64,000 nucleotides of DNA from an uncultured Lachnospiraceae bacterium. GTDB lineage: Bacteria > Bacillota > Clostridia > Lachnospirales > Anaerotignaceae. The notes under the pieces are model-generated. The model had not been told where the DNA came from, did no database searches, and saw only the letters and a program-made list of their open reading frames with translations. The position numbers and the translations under genes are program-made. The stretch covers positions 1 through 64,000 of the forward strand of contig CALWSU010000006.1 of NCBI GenBank assembly GCA_944384295.1. The letters are read 5' to 3'. Shown here in pieces: positions 27,354 through 38,852 of this stretch (its first letter is position 1; every line of letters starts with the position of its first letter).

Positions 27354-27962
27354 ATGGAAGAAAAATATAGCTTTTGGACAGCAGTACAAACAAGAAACGG
27401 ATTTGCAGCAGATGAAGTGATTTCTGCATTGCAAAAATCCATTCGCAGAAATATGGTAGAAGAAGCTTGTGAATTTGCTTATGAATTATATATTTCCTCT
27501 CCTCAACTTTTAGAAAAAATGTGGAGAAGACTGCTGACTATTTCTGTAGAAGATATTGGTTTTGGTAACTTAGACGCGGCTGTACAAGTGAATACACTCA
27601 ATGAAATGAGAAAGAATTTCCCTTATGATGATGGGGATCAGCCCATGTATTTTATCCATGCGATTCGTGTGCTTTGCGCAAGTGAAAAAGACAGATCTAG
27701 TGATTATCTGAAAAATATCGTAATCAAGAGCTTTGCAATGGGTAAGAAAATCGAGATTCCTGATATTGCATTGGATAAACATACCAGACGTGGAAAATTG
27801 ATGGGAAGAGGTTCCAAACACTTCTTTGAAGAAGCAACAAAAGTAATCCCTCAATTGAAAATTGATAATGATTATAGAGAAAGATATGGTAAAATATTAG
27901 AAGTGTATAAACCAGAAGATGCTGTACCAAATGCATTCCAGTATGGACCAGATCAATATTGA
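27354..27962 (+). CDS. stand-alone MgsA/RarA C-terminal domain protein
   Basis: AAGGAG and ATG 27354 follow the IIA stop directly. The 202-residue protein resembles only the C-terminal clamp-loader-like domain of the MgsA/RarA AAA+ ATPase: ISALQKSIRRNMVEEACEFA, MWRRLLTISVEDIGFGNL and an alanine-rich helix, then DIALDKHTRRGKLMGRG near the end. No Walker A or B motif is present, so it is not an ATPase. RarA acts at stalled replication forks, but why this domain stands alone in a sugar PTS operon is not known to me. It is soluble. Confidence 0.7.
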   Translation: MEEKYSFWTAVQTRNGFAADEVISALQKSIRRNMVEEACEFAYELYISSPQLLEKMWRRLLTISVEDIGFGNLDAAVQVNTLNEMRKNFPYDDGDQPMYFIHAIRVLCASEKDRSSDYLKNIVIKSFAMGKKIEIPDIALDKHTRRGKLMGRGSKHFFEEATKVIPQLKIDNDYRERYGKILEVYKPEDAVPNAFQYGPDQY

Positions 27963-28051
27963 TTTGTCAAACATGTACTTTATGTTTAAGTCTATAATTT
28001 AATAATATTAAATGAACTGCTTTTACAACTTAAAGTATAAAAAATATATGA

Positions 28052-30039
<1,988 letters not shown>

Positions 30040-30064
30040 TACAATCCATAGAATGATATGGCGG

Positions 30065-30103
30065 AAAATTCTCCTGATGGTATTGTAATTAGGAGAATTT
30101 TTA
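30065..30103 (+). terminator. Rho-independent terminator of the PTS/glvA operon
   Basis: AAAATTCTCCT (30065-30075) pairs with AGGAGAATTTT (30091-30101), and the T tract continues. Confidence 0.85.
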
Positions 30104-30133
30104 TCTCAATATACAATAGAAAGGAATGTTTAT

Positions 30134-30853
30134 ATGAATGGAACAGCACATAACCATGCAAAATTAGGTGATATTGCAAAAACAGTGATTATGCCCGGCG
30201 ATCCGCTTCGCGCAAAATTTATCGCAGAAACATATTTAGAAAATCCAGTATGTTTTAATACGGTACGAAATATGTTTGGGTATACTGGAACATACAAAGG
30301 GAAAAAAGTATCTGTGATGGGCAGTGGTATGGGTATGCCTTCTATGGGAATATATTCTTATGAACTTTTCCATATGTATGATGTGGACCATATCATTCGA
30401 ATTGGTAGTGCTGGTGCGCTGTCAGAACAAGTAAATTTAAGAGATATTGTGATTGCAATGGGTGCAAGTACAGATTCCAATTATGCAAGTCAATATCAAT
30501 TGGGTGGTACTTTTGCGCCAATAGCAGATTATTCTTTATTACGTGCAGCTGTAGATACTGCCGAAAAATTAGAAATTACACCAAAAGTAGGAAATATTTT
30601 TACTTCTGATGTTTTTTATAATGATAACAGCGAGTTTAACAAAGGACTTGCGAAAATGAATATTCTTGCAGTCGAAATGGAAACAGCAGCACTTTACATG
30701 AATGCTGCACGTGCTGGAAAAAAAGCATTAGGTATTTTGACAATATCAGATCATCTTTTAAGAGGAGAAGCGCTCTCCGCAGAAGAAAGACAGACGGGTT
30801 TCCGTAAAATGATGGAAGTTGCCTTGGAAACAGTTTGTATGATTGCAGAATAA
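30134..30853 (+). CDS. deoD: purine-nucleoside phosphorylase, DeoD type
   Basis: The 239-residue enzyme cleaves purine (deoxy)nucleosides with phosphate to free base and (deoxy)ribose 1-phosphate. Hexameric DeoD marks are MPGDPLRAKFIAE (phosphate site), GSGMGMPSMGIYS, RIGSAGA, the ribose site AVEMETAALY and catalytic-loop Asp in TISDHL. The length is normal. It is flanked by terminators but followed within 150 nt by deoB, whose enzyme uses its product; guaD upstream handles the guanine released. Confidence 0.95.
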   Translation: MNGTAHNHAKLGDIAKTVIMPGDPLRAKFIAETYLENPVCFNTVRNMFGYTGTYKGKKVSVMGSGMGMPSMGIYSYELFHMYDVDHIIRIGSAGALSEQVNLRDIVIAMGASTDSNYASQYQLGGTFAPIADYSLLRAAVDTAEKLEITPKVGNIFTSDVFYNDNSEFNKGLAKMNILAVEMETAALYMNAARAGKKALGILTISDHLLRGEALSAEERQTGFRKMMEVALETVCMIAE

Positions 30854-30876
30854 TCTAAAATTTTATAGCAAACTTT

Positions 30877-30920
30877 AAAAGCGATTCTATTTTTATCATG
30901 TTGAAGTAGAATCGCTTTTG
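30877..30920 (+). terminator. terminator between deoD and deoB
   Basis: AAAAGCGATTCTA (30877-30889) pairs perfectly with TAGAATCGCTTTT (30907-30919). It may be partly read through into deoB. Confidence 0.85.
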
Positions 30921-30995
30921 TTGCAAAAATGAAGTAAAACATATAATATGGATTGTAGGTTTGAGATTGTAAAAATAGGAAAGGAAGTAATGTAT

Positions 30996-32177
30996 ATGAA
31001 ATATCGTCGCATTTTTACGATTGTAGTGGATTCTATGGGGATTGGAGCAGATGAAACATCACCAAATTATGGAGATGTGAATGTTGACACATTGGGACAT
31101 ATATCAGAACAAATGGATACATTTCATATCCCTAATTTACAGAAACTAGGTATTGCCAATCTGCATACTTTGAAACAGGTTCCACCAGTGGAAAAACCAA
31201 TGGGGTATTTTTGTAAAATGAACGAAATGAGTAAGGGAAAGGATACCATGACTGGTCATTGGGAAATGATGGGCTTAAAAGTAGATACACCTTTTCAAGC
31301 ATTTACAGAAACAGGATTCCCTAAAGAGTTGATTGAAGAATTGGAAAAACGTACAGGTCATAAAGTAATAGGAAATAAAAGCGCAAGTGGTACAGAAATA
31401 TTAGATGAATTGGCAGAAGAAGAAATTGCAACAGGTCATATGATTGTATACACTTCAGCAGACTCCGTATTGCAAATTTGTGGGAACGAAGAAACATTTG
31501 GATTAGAGGAGCTATATCGTTGTTGTAAAATTGCAAGAGAACTTACCATGAAAGATGAATGGAAGGTAGGCAGAGTGATTGCCCGTCCATATATCGGACG
31601 TAAAAAAGGAGAATTTCAAAGAACTAGCAATCGCCATGATTATGCATTAAAGCCTTTTGATAAAACTGTATTGGATTTTATGAAAGCAGGCGGATTTGAT
31701 GTCATATCAGTTGGAAAAATCAACGATATTTTCAGCGGTGAGGGCATCACAGAAAGCAATCCATCCAAAAGCTCTGTGCATGGTATGGAACAAACCATTG
31801 CATTGGCAGAAAGAGAATTTCAAGGACTGTGTTTTGTCAATTTAGTGGACTTTGATGCATTATGGGGACATCGTCGCAACCCGATTGGCTATGGAAAAGA
31901 AATTGAAAAATTTGATGAAAAATTAGGTGTATTGCTCACAAAATTAAAAGAAGATGATCTTTTGATTATCACAGCAGATCATGGCAATGACCCTACTTAT
32001 ACTGGTACAGATCATACAAGAGAAAGAGTGCCTTTTCTTGCATACTCACCATCTATGAAAGGAAGTGGCAAAATAGAAGATGCAAAAACATTTGCAGATA
32101 TTGGCGCAACCATTGCAGACAATTTTGGTGTACAAATGCCACAGTATGGAACATCTCGTATTTCGGAATTACAATGA
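30996..32177 (+). CDS. deoB: phosphopentomutase
   Basis: The start at 30996 is chosen from AAAGGAAG 9 nt upstream. The 393-residue alkaline-phosphatase-superfamily mutase converts (deoxy)ribose 1-phosphate to 5-phosphate. Metal-site motifs are VVDSMGIGA (Asp12), [13 protein letters not shown] with phosphorylated Thr84, [20 protein letters not shown] and TDHTRERVP. The length matches Gram-positive DeoB. It works directly after DeoD and feeds pentose into central metabolism. Confidence 0.96.
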   Translation: MKYRRIFTIVVDSMGIGADETSPNYGDVNVDTLGHISEQMDTFHIPNLQKLGIANLHTLKQVPPVEKPMGYFCKMNEMSKGKDTMTGHWEMMGLKVDTPFQAFTETGFPKELIEELEKRTGHKVIGNKSASGTEILDELAEEEIATGHMIVYTSADSVLQICGNEETFGLEELYRCCKIARELTMKDEWKVGRVIARPYIGRKKGEFQRTSNRHDYALKPFDKTVLDFMKAGGFDVISVGKINDIFSGEGITESNPSKSSVHGMEQTIALAEREFQGLCFVNLVDFDALWGHRRNPIGYGKEIEKFDEKLGVLLTKLKEDDLLIITADHGNDPTYTGTDHTRERVPFLAYSPSMKGSGKIEDAKTFADIGATIADNFGVQMPQYGTSRISELQ

Positions 32178-32361
32178 GATATTGGATAGATATTAAGAGA
32201 AACACTTGACAAAAGTATATCTCGTTGTTATCTTTTGGTTATAAGATACTGTGCTTGAACAAAGATGAGAAATTGGCTCTTTCTGTAATGGATTCTATTT
32301 GTTGCATATCTAAATTTGCGTAGAGTTGGTACGACCTATTTCCAAAAGAAGGTGCAGAAAT

Positions 32362-32871
32362 ATGAAAACAAAATCTATTGTGCGAAATATCTTTTTCATC
32401 TATGTGATATGTCAGATTTTATGTAATATATATTTTATGTGTTTTCCCAGTACATTCCAAACACAATCTATTTTCTGGATATTGACAATATTGGGAAGTA
32501 TATTTTGGGGCCTGAAAGTATATTCGTATCAATTATCTCAAATATTTCATTTACAACCAGATAAATATTTATTGATAAAAATATTCTTCTGTTTCCAAAT
32601 CACCAGTATTCCATTTCTGATGTATTTTAGTTTTGCGTCAATGGATAACATAAATTCTATTTGGCTTGCTGCATTTCAAGTGTTGCATCTACCAGAATTT
32701 ATTTTAATGGAAATATTGACGCAGGGAATATATTACTTAGAATGTATATTTTCACAAAATCTGGAATATGTATTGCATGATACTTATTCTGTTTATCCGT
32801 TTACAGCAATGCTTATTTTAGTAGAAATATATTTTCTTGCTGCAAAGCAAAAAAATGTAGCAATGGCATAA
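32362..32871 (+). CDS. hypothetical multi-pass membrane protein
   Basis: AGAAGGTG precedes ATG 32362. The 169-residue protein has about five hydrophobic segments (NIFFIYVICQILCNIYFMCF; FWILTILGSIFWGL; IKIFFCFQITSIPFLMYFSF; LAAFQVLHLPEFILMEIL; TAMLILVEIYFLAA) and short loops. No family is recognised. It is followed by its own terminator. Confidence 0.65.
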   Translation: MKTKSIVRNIFFIYVICQILCNIYFMCFPSTFQTQSIFWILTILGSIFWGLKVYSYQLSQIFHLQPDKYLLIKIFFCFQITSIPFLMYFSFASMDNINSIWLAAFQVLHLPEFILMEILTQGIYYLECIFSQNLEYVLHDTYSVYPFTAMLILVEIYFLAAKQKNVAMA

Positions 32872-32983
32872 AGAAAAAAGACATTGATGTATTAGAAACT
32901 TTGGAAAGTGCGGTAAAATAGGAGTTTGAGAAAAGGAATCCATCAGTTAGATAAAATTTTTAAACAAAATAGTTCAGGGACGC

Positions 32984-33027
32984 AAAAGGCTTGCTATTTG
33001 TGCATGTGACAAACAGCAAGCTTTTTG
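32984..33027 (+). terminator. Rho-independent terminator after the membrane protein gene
   Basis: GGCTTGCTATTTGT pairs with ACAAACAGCAAGC (33009-33021), one mismatch, with A tract before and T tract after. Confidence 0.85.
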
Positions 33028-33144
33028 ATTTTGGTGTCATAATCTATAAGTGTGATACGAAAAGTGGTATGGGTTATGCAATAGAAACTTTGCCATTTTA
33101 CAAACCATTTGATTTATATAATATCAGGTAAAAATAAAATATAA

Positions 33145-33188
33145 AAAGTCCCACAAAATATGAAAATATCATAAATATTGTGAGACTT
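33145..33188 (-). terminator. Rho-independent terminator of the symporter gene
   Basis: On the minus strand AAGTCTCACAATATT pairs with ATATTTTGTGGGACTT (33146-33161), followed by T residues. Confidence 0.8.
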
Positions 33189-33268
33189 CTCATCATATAA
33201 AATTTAATTGGAATAAGAATGTTGTTTTAGAAATGGTCTTTGCAACATATCATTTTCTGTCAGCAGTA

Positions 33269-34687
33269 TTACGCTTCCAAATCACCGACACCAGTAAAGC
33301 CTTTTTCGGTTTCTTTTTCTCGTTTTAGATTTTCAAAGAACACTTGTGTTTCTTTGATCACCACTGGACTCAGCAACAGCAAACCTACCAAGTTAGGGAA
33401 TGCCATTAAAGCATTTGTAATATCTGCTAAAATCCAGATTGCGTCTAATGTCAAATAAGGGGCTGCTGCAATACAAATGATATATAAAATACGATAAATG
33501 GTAATCAACTTTGTACCGCCACACAAATATACTAAGCATCTTTCACCATAATAGCTCCAACCAATAATCGTGGTAAAAGAGAAGAATACCAAGCCAATAG
33601 AAACAATATATAGACCAATATTTCCTGGCAAAGCTTGCTGGAATGCTGTATTAGATAATAAGCCACCATCTAATAATACACCATTAACAGGAGTTTCTAA
33701 CAAACCAGAAGAAATAATAACAAGTGCTGTCATAGAACAAATGATAATGGTGGTCAAAAATACACCTATCATAGATACTAAACCTTGACGTACAGGAGAA
33801 TTGGTTTGTGCTGCTGCTGCAACAATAGGAGCACTACCCAAACCAGCTTCATTGGTATAAATACCTCTTGCCACACCAGTTCTCATTGCAGTCATAACAG
33901 AAATGATAACGGTACCAGCAACACCACCACCCATTGCATGGGGAGTAAATGCAGATTGGAAAATCTGTGCAAATGCAGCAGGAACTTGATCTGCTTGCAA
34001 GATCAATGCAACGATACAACCTAAAATATATGCGATTGCCATAACAGGTACAACCAATTCTGCAACTTTAGAAATAGAACCAATACCACCAAAAATAACA
34101 GCTGCCGACAAAATGGTAATGATGATACCCAAAATGACTACAGGTACATGAAAGGCATTATTTACAGATTCAACAATTGCGTTTACTTGAGGAAAAGTAC
34201 CACAACCTAATAATGCTGTGAATATGCCGAAGAAAGCAAAGGCACAAGCCAACCACTTGAATTTTTTGCCGAGCCCTAATTCAATATAATACATAGGACC
34301 GCCAGCAACTTGTCCATTTTGGTCTTTGCTTCTATATTTTACTGCTAATACACATTCTGCGTATTTTGTTGCCATGCCCAAAAATGCGGACAACCACATC
34401 CAAAATAAAGAACCAGGACCACCAGCGCGTAATGCAGTTGCAACCCCTACAATACTACCAGTACCAATGGTTGCAGCCAATGCGGTACACAAAGAACCTA
34501 ATGTAGAAACGTCGCCTTGTCCTTCTTCTTTTTCAAAAATATATTTGAATGACTTATTTAAATGAAAAATTTGTATGCCTTTGAGTCGAATCGTATAATA
34601 TAATCCAGTAAATAATAACAATAGAATGGTGATTGGTCCCCATACTACACCTTGTATACTTTTTAAAGCTTCTACAAATCCTTCCAT
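33269..34687 (-). CDS. AGCS family sodium:alanine/glycine symporter
   Basis: AAAGGAGA fixes the start at 34687, giving 472 residues. The protein has about eleven hydrophobic segments and the AGCS signature GSLCTALAATIGTGSIVGVATAL, the GGPGSLFWMWLSAFLGMATKYAECVLA stretch, AGGPMYYIELGLG and TNEAGLGSAPIVAAAA. It couples uptake of small neutral amino acids (alanine, glycine, possibly glutamine) to Na+. It is monocistronic and lies opposite to its neighbours. The perfect palindrome at 34751 lies 64 nt upstream. Confidence 0.92.
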   Translation of the reverse strand: MEGFVEALKSIQGVVWGPITILLLLFTGLYYTIRLKGIQIFHLNKSFKYIFEKEEGQGDVSTLGSLCTALAATIGTGSIVGVATALRAGGPGSLFWMWLSAFLGMATKYAECVLAVKYRSKDQNGQVAGGPMYYIELGLGKKFKWLACAFAFFGIFTALLGCGTFPQVNAIVESVNNAFHVPVVILGIIITILSAAVIFGGIGSISKVAELVVPVMAIAYILGCIVALILQADQVPAAFAQIFQSAFTPHAMGGGVAGTVIISVMTAMRTGVARGIYTNEAGLGSAPIVAAAAQTNSPVRQGLVSMIGVFLTTIIICSMTALVIISSGLLETPVNGVLLDGGLLSNTAFQQALPGNIGLYIVSIGLVFFSFTTIIGWSYYGERCLVYLCGGTKLITIYRILYIICIAAAPYLTLDAIWILADITNALMAFPNLVGLLLLSPVVIKETQVFFENLKREKETEKGFTGVGDLEA

Positions 34688-34750
34688 GAAGGTCTCCTTT
34701 CTTTGTCTAAACATTATCAATTTGTGTGCAATATTATCGCTATGCCGATC

Positions 34751-34764
34751 TTGTTGTACAACAA
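34751..34764. promoter_or_regulatory. 14-bp palindrome, candidate operator of the symporter gene
   Basis: TTGTTGTACAACAA is a perfect inverted repeat 64 nt upstream of the symporter start. GntR/FadR-type sites have similar TTGT...ACAA symmetry; the regulator is unknown. Confidence 0.35.
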
Positions 34765-35604
34765 ACTTGAAAGCAGATGCGAAGTAAAAAAATCAAGTCT
34801 GTTCTATTGTTCAGCATACAGAATTTTGTTTTGTGAAAAAATTTTTATCTGATCAGAAATTTCACAGGCTATATAGTATCATTTTTTATAGTTCATATCA
34901 ATATTGCAAATAAAACGAATCTTTCCTTTAACTTTTTTATATATTTTAATAGTTATTGACAATGTTTTCATTCATAAAGATGTATAGATTTTTTATGAAT
35001 TTTATATATAGATTTTCTATTACTATTTGCATGGATTGTTTTTCAATACGTTTTAACTAATCTATTTTCACAATAAAAATACTTAAAATGAAGTAATTTC
35101 ACAAATTAATTAGTATATTTGAATGAAACATAATTCTTATTGACTCCTGTATAATTTGACGAAGATTTTTGCATAGCAGCGTGTTATTTTGTGCGTCAAA
35201 AGATTGTAGATGAAATATCAAATAGAGAACACAATTTTGACAAAATATTTGGAAACAGAAAATTTTATTTTTGGAAAAAGTCTGAGAGATAATTTTTTGG
35301 AAAGAAGTAATTGTGATTTCTGATGTCTATATTTGATTTATTTTTTATCATTTGTATTTAAAAATAGAAAAATTCAATCCGATAGGCATATCTGATATAA
35401 ATATTATTGTAAAAAAAGAGATAGAAAATAAATATTTTGAAATTTGTTCAACCAGTATAGATGTGTTAAAATGGTAGCAGTATTTAGAATGTTATGATTC
35501 CTGTTCATGTACGGAATCAAAAGCAATTATTTTGATGTTGGACAATATGATAAGGGATTCCATAAAAAAAAATACAGGATAATACGAAAGAAAGGTTGGC
35601 AGAA
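34765..35604. other. long AT-rich intergenic region, no gene seen
   Basis: About 840 bases of very low G+C sequence separate divergent genes. I found no open frame with a ribosome binding site, no strong hairpin and no certain promoter. TGTATAAT near 35149 is a possible -10 box without a matching -35. Confidence 0.4.
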
Positions 35605-35817
35605 ATGGAAAGAATTATAAAAAATGCGATTCGATGTAAACATTGTGGAGAAGTGATTGAATCCAAATCTTGCCATGATTTTGTAACTTGCAAATGTGGG
35701 TGTTGTAGTGTAGATGGAGGGAGTTCATATTTACATCGTGCATTTTTGCATACGCCAGAAGAAGATTATGAAGAAATGAGCGAAAGTATAGAGATAGAAG
35801 AAAAAGGATATAAGTGA
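35605..35817 (+). CDS. small zinc-ribbon-like protein (DUF7695-like)
   Basis: GAAAGG precedes ATG 35605 by about 12 nt; an in-frame TTG at 35596 is the alternative. The 70-residue product has two cysteine pairs (IRCKHCGEVIES and TCKCGCCSVDGG) forming a probable zinc ribbon, an intervening CHDF segment and an acidic tail (EEDYEEMSESIEIEE). This matches a widespread family of small uncharacterised Firmicute proteins. It is monocistronic. Confidence 0.7.
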   Translation: MERIIKNAIRCKHCGEVIESKSCHDFVTCKCGCCSVDGGSSYLHRAFLHTPEEDYEEMSESIEIEEKGYK

Positions 35818-35913
35818 TAAATGATACAGAATATAACCGCATTTCGGTTAAAATAAATATTATCAATAGGAAACAAAGCTTTGTTCTGCTTGCGTAATGT
35901 GCTTGTTTTTCAT

Positions 35914-35951
35914 AAAAAACACCAAATTTCCATTACAATGAAATTTGGTGT
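35914..35951 (-). terminator. perfect hairpin with T tract on the minus strand
   Basis: ACACCAAATTTC (35919-35930) pairs with GAAATTTGGTGT (35940-35951). A T run follows only on the minus strand, although both neighbouring genes are on the plus strand. Confidence 0.55.
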
Positions 35952-36028
35952 ATGAATGTATTTCCAATTCGGAGAAAAAAATGGAATTAAACAAATACAC
36001 TCTTTGTTCTACAATAAGTACAAATTAA

Positions 36029-36062
36029 ATCTTATTTCAACTTTTCAAACATGAAATAAGAT
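36029..36062 (+). promoter_or_regulatory. inverted repeat in the sorbitol operon leader
   Basis: ATCTTATTTCA (36029-36039) and TGAAATAAGAT (36052-36062) pair perfectly around a 12-nt loop, ending about 12 nt before the AGGGAGG ribosome binding site. It is an operator or leader hairpin for the sorbitol genes. Confidence 0.5.
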
Positions 36063-36084
36063 ATGTAGAGGGAGGAGTTTTTAT

Positions 36085-36885
36085 ATGAAAGAAGATTGGT
36101 TAAAGTTGAATGGGAAAACAGTCATTGTGACAGGTGGTGCTTCTGGAATTGGAAAACATATTGCACAAACCTTGATACAGGCTGGAGCGCAAGTTGTTGT
36201 AGTGGATTTGAATGTGCAAACTGGCAGCGATATGGACGGCGCATATTGTGTACAATGTAATGTAACAGAACGTGACAGCGTAGTGTCTATGGTGGATGCT
36301 GTCATAGAAAAATATGGGAAAATTGATGCACTGGTAAATAATGCAGGCATTAATTTACCACGCTTATTGGTGGATGTATATGGAGAAAAACCACAATACG
36401 AATTAGATGATGCTACATTTGATAAAATGTTTGCAGTAAATGTAAAAGGGCTGTTTTTATGCGCACAAGCATGTGCACGTCAGATGTTAAAACAGGGGGC
36501 AGGTGTGATTGTCAACATGTCTTCTGAATCTGGCAAAGAAGGTTCACAAGGTCAATCCGCATATTCTGCGACAAAAGGCGCTGTAGACAGTTTTACACGC
36601 TCATGGGCAAAAGAATTAGGCAAATATAATATCCGTGTTGTGGCATGTGCACCAGGTATTATGGAAGCAACTGGCTTGCGTACACCAGCATACAATGAAG
36701 CATTGGCATATACACGCGGCTGCAAACCAGAGGAACTTTCTACAGATTATAGCAAAGTGATTCCTATGGGACGCGATGGTAAGTTAGATGAGGTTGGGGA
36801 TTTGGTAACCTATTTGGTTTCGGATCGGGCAAGCTATATTTCCGGTACTACAATCAATATTTCAGGTGGCAAATCCCGCGGTTAA
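36085..36885 (+). CDS. srlD: sorbitol-6-phosphate 2-dehydrogenase (SDR)
   Basis: The 266-residue short-chain dehydrogenase oxidises sorbitol 6-phosphate to fructose 6-phosphate with NAD+. TGGASGIG (residues 16-23) binds the nucleotide, NNAG lies at 85-88, and the catalytic residues are Ser146/147 and Tyr160-X3-Lys164. SYISGTTINISGGKSRG is a standard SDR C-terminus. SDR-type dehydrogenases of this length are the sorbitol-6-phosphate enzymes of Gram-positive gut/sor operons, and the glucitol PTS genes that follow fix the assignment. It is the first gene of the operon. Confidence 0.88.
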   Translation: MKEDWLKLNGKTVIVTGGASGIGKHIAQTLIQAGAQVVVVDLNVQTGSDMDGAYCVQCNVTERDSVVSMVDAVIEKYGKIDALVNNAGINLPRLLVDVYGEKPQYELDDATFDKMFAVNVKGLFLCAQACARQMLKQGAGVIVNMSSESGKEGSQGQSAYSATKGAVDSFTRSWAKELGKYNIRVVACAPGIMEATGLRTPAYNEALAYTRGCKPEELSTDYSKVIPMGRDGKLDEVGDLVTYLVSDRASYISGTTINISGGKSRG

Positions 36886-36912
36886 TAGTATAAAGAGAGG
36901 GTTTGATGCAGA

Positions 36913-38829
36913 GTGAAAGATTTATCGAACGAAAATCGGTGTATTTATTTATTAAAAGTTTTACATAAAACCCCAATGGTTGCAATTTCTACTCTTGCAT
37001 CAAAATTAAACGTGAGTGAGCGTACCATTCGCAATGATATGAAACAACTCAATGCTATGTTGCAAAACTGTGCTGTCATTGAAGGAAAACGTGGACAGTA
37101 TATGTTAAAAGTGTTCGATGGAGCAAAGTTTAAAGTGTTTTTTGATGAATTTACAAATTCTGATGATTTACTAAATGCTATGCAAAATCGTATGGATTAT
37201 ATTTTTGAAAAATTGATGCATGCGGAAGAACCTGTGTTAGCTGATGAACTTGCTTATGAAATGAATGTAGGTCGCACAACATTGATGCATGATTTGAAAA
37301 AATTAAGAGCACAATTGGAAACATATTTTTTGTCAATTGTAGGAATAACGGGACAAGGTTTGGTATTACGTGGTCGAGAAAGCGATATACGAAGATATGT
37401 ATTAGAACATGTGTATGATCAGGTATATCAAAATTACCCATTAGATTCAGAAATTGTGCAAATTATCACAGAACTTTTTTCAGAGAATTCTTTGGAAAAA
37501 AGTGTACAAGCATCTTTTACAAAATTTATTACACTGATGTTAGACCGTTTTTTAACGGGACATTATGTGGGAGAACTCTCGTCGCAGTTTTATCATCTGA
37601 CTACGAGAACAGAGTTTCATTTTGTACAAAATGTGATGACACGCATTGAACAGTATTTACACATCGAATTACCAATTGAAGAAAAGTTGTTTGTATTTTT
37701 GCCGATTATTGGTATGCGCACTCCGGCAGATATACAAGATATGCAATTGATTGAGTTGGATCAGTCCATACAAAATTTAGTGGACAGAATATTGCAACGC
37801 ATTCAAGAAGAAATGAATATTACCATAAACACAGGAGATTTTACAAAAGAATTTTCCTATCATCTTATGTTTATGATCAACCGATTACGCTTTCATGTCA
37901 AATTGAAAAACCCAATGTTAGATGAACTGTATCGAAATTATCCGCTTGCCTGCCAAATGGCAAACACAGCGGCAGATGTCGTACGACAGGAATGTGACTT
38001 GGTCGTATCGGAAGATGAAAAAGGATATTTGGCTTCTTATTTTAGTGTGTTTTTGGAAGAAAGTGGTATGTGGCAGAATAAAGCATATCGTGTGGCAGTA
38101 GTCAGTGGTACTGGCAGAGTCACAGCACGCTTGGTTGCTGCGCAATTGAGAAAAGTATTGGATAGTACTGTGGAATTATCTTTGTTTGCGGAAGATAAAG
38201 TCAATTGCGATTTGCTGGATCAATACGATATTGTGTTGACAACGGTAGAACTATCCTGTTCCTGCAATCGTCCAGTCATTCGCATTTATGAAATATTTAA
38301 TGAACAAGAATTGATTCATAAAATTGAAAAGGTACGATATTGGGATCAAATTGATGTACCCGTATTGGATAACAATTGGTTTGTTATGACCGGTTTGTTG
38401 GATAAAAGCCGTTTTTTCCTGTTAGATGCGTGTCAAACATATCAAGATGCGATTGCATATATGACAGATGAACTGGCAAAGAGTGGACAGGTAGATGATG
38501 GATTTTTTGAACGGCTGTGTCGTAGGGAAGAAAAGGGAACAATGGTATTAGATGCGGTAGCCATTCCACATAGTACACAGACAGTGAGTTCTAAATTGGT
38601 ACTCTCAATTGGTATTTTTCATGAGCCAATGCAATATCAAAATCATCATATCCGCATCATTTTTATGCTGGCATTGCCACAGAATACAAATAAAGATGAT
38701 GATTTGCTATTGCGTGTGTATGATGAAATTATTCATATTACACAAGATACCCAAATGATTGATAAAATTGCGTCTGTAACAGATTTTCAGACTTTGTTAC
38801 AAGCATTATATCGGCAAATAGGAAAATAA
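36913..38829 (+). CDS. gutR: PRD-domain sorbitol operon activator (GutR-like)
   Basis: A GTG start at 36913 is preceded by GAGAGGG; no in-frame ATG fits. The 638-residue regulator has an HTH (TPMVAISTLASKLNVSERTIRND), a second HTH (EPVLADELAYEMNVGRTTLMHD), two PRDs (about residues 180-400), a IIB-like domain (YRVAVVSGTGRVTARLVAAQL) and a IIA-like domain with VAIPHSTQ holding a phospho-His. Its position inside the sorbitol operon and its domain layout indicate a phosphorylation-controlled activator of these genes. It is paralogous to the regulator at 24748. Confidence 0.85.
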   Translation: MKDLSNENRCIYLLKVLHKTPMVAISTLASKLNVSERTIRNDMKQLNAMLQNCAVIEGKRGQYMLKVFDGAKFKVFFDEFTNSDDLLNAMQNRMDYIFEKLMHAEEPVLADELAYEMNVGRTTLMHDLKKLRAQLETYFLSIVGITGQGLVLRGRESDIRRYVLEHVYDQVYQNYPLDSEIVQIITELFSENSLEKSVQASFTKFITLMLDRFLTGHYVGELSSQFYHLTTRTEFHFVQNVMTRIEQYLHIELPIEEKLFVFLPIIGMRTPADIQDMQLIELDQSIQNLVDRILQRIQEEMNITINTGDFTKEFSYHLMFMINRLRFHVKLKNPMLDELYRNYPLACQMANTAADVVRQECDLVVSEDEKGYLASYFSVFLEESGMWQNKAYRVAVVSGTGRVTARLVAAQLRKVLDSTVELSLFAEDKVNCDLLDQYDIVLTTVELSCSCNRPVIRIYEIFNEQELIHKIEKVRYWDQIDVPVLDNNWFVMTGLLDKSRFFLLDACQTYQDAIAYMTDELAKSGQVDDGFFERLCRREEKGTMVLDAVAIPHSTQTVSSKLVLSIGIFHEPMQYQNHHIRIIFMLALPQNTNKDDDLLLRVYDEIIHITQDTQMIDKIASVTDFQTLLQALYRQIGK

Positions 38830-38852
38830 AAAAAAAGAACGGAGGAAACATT

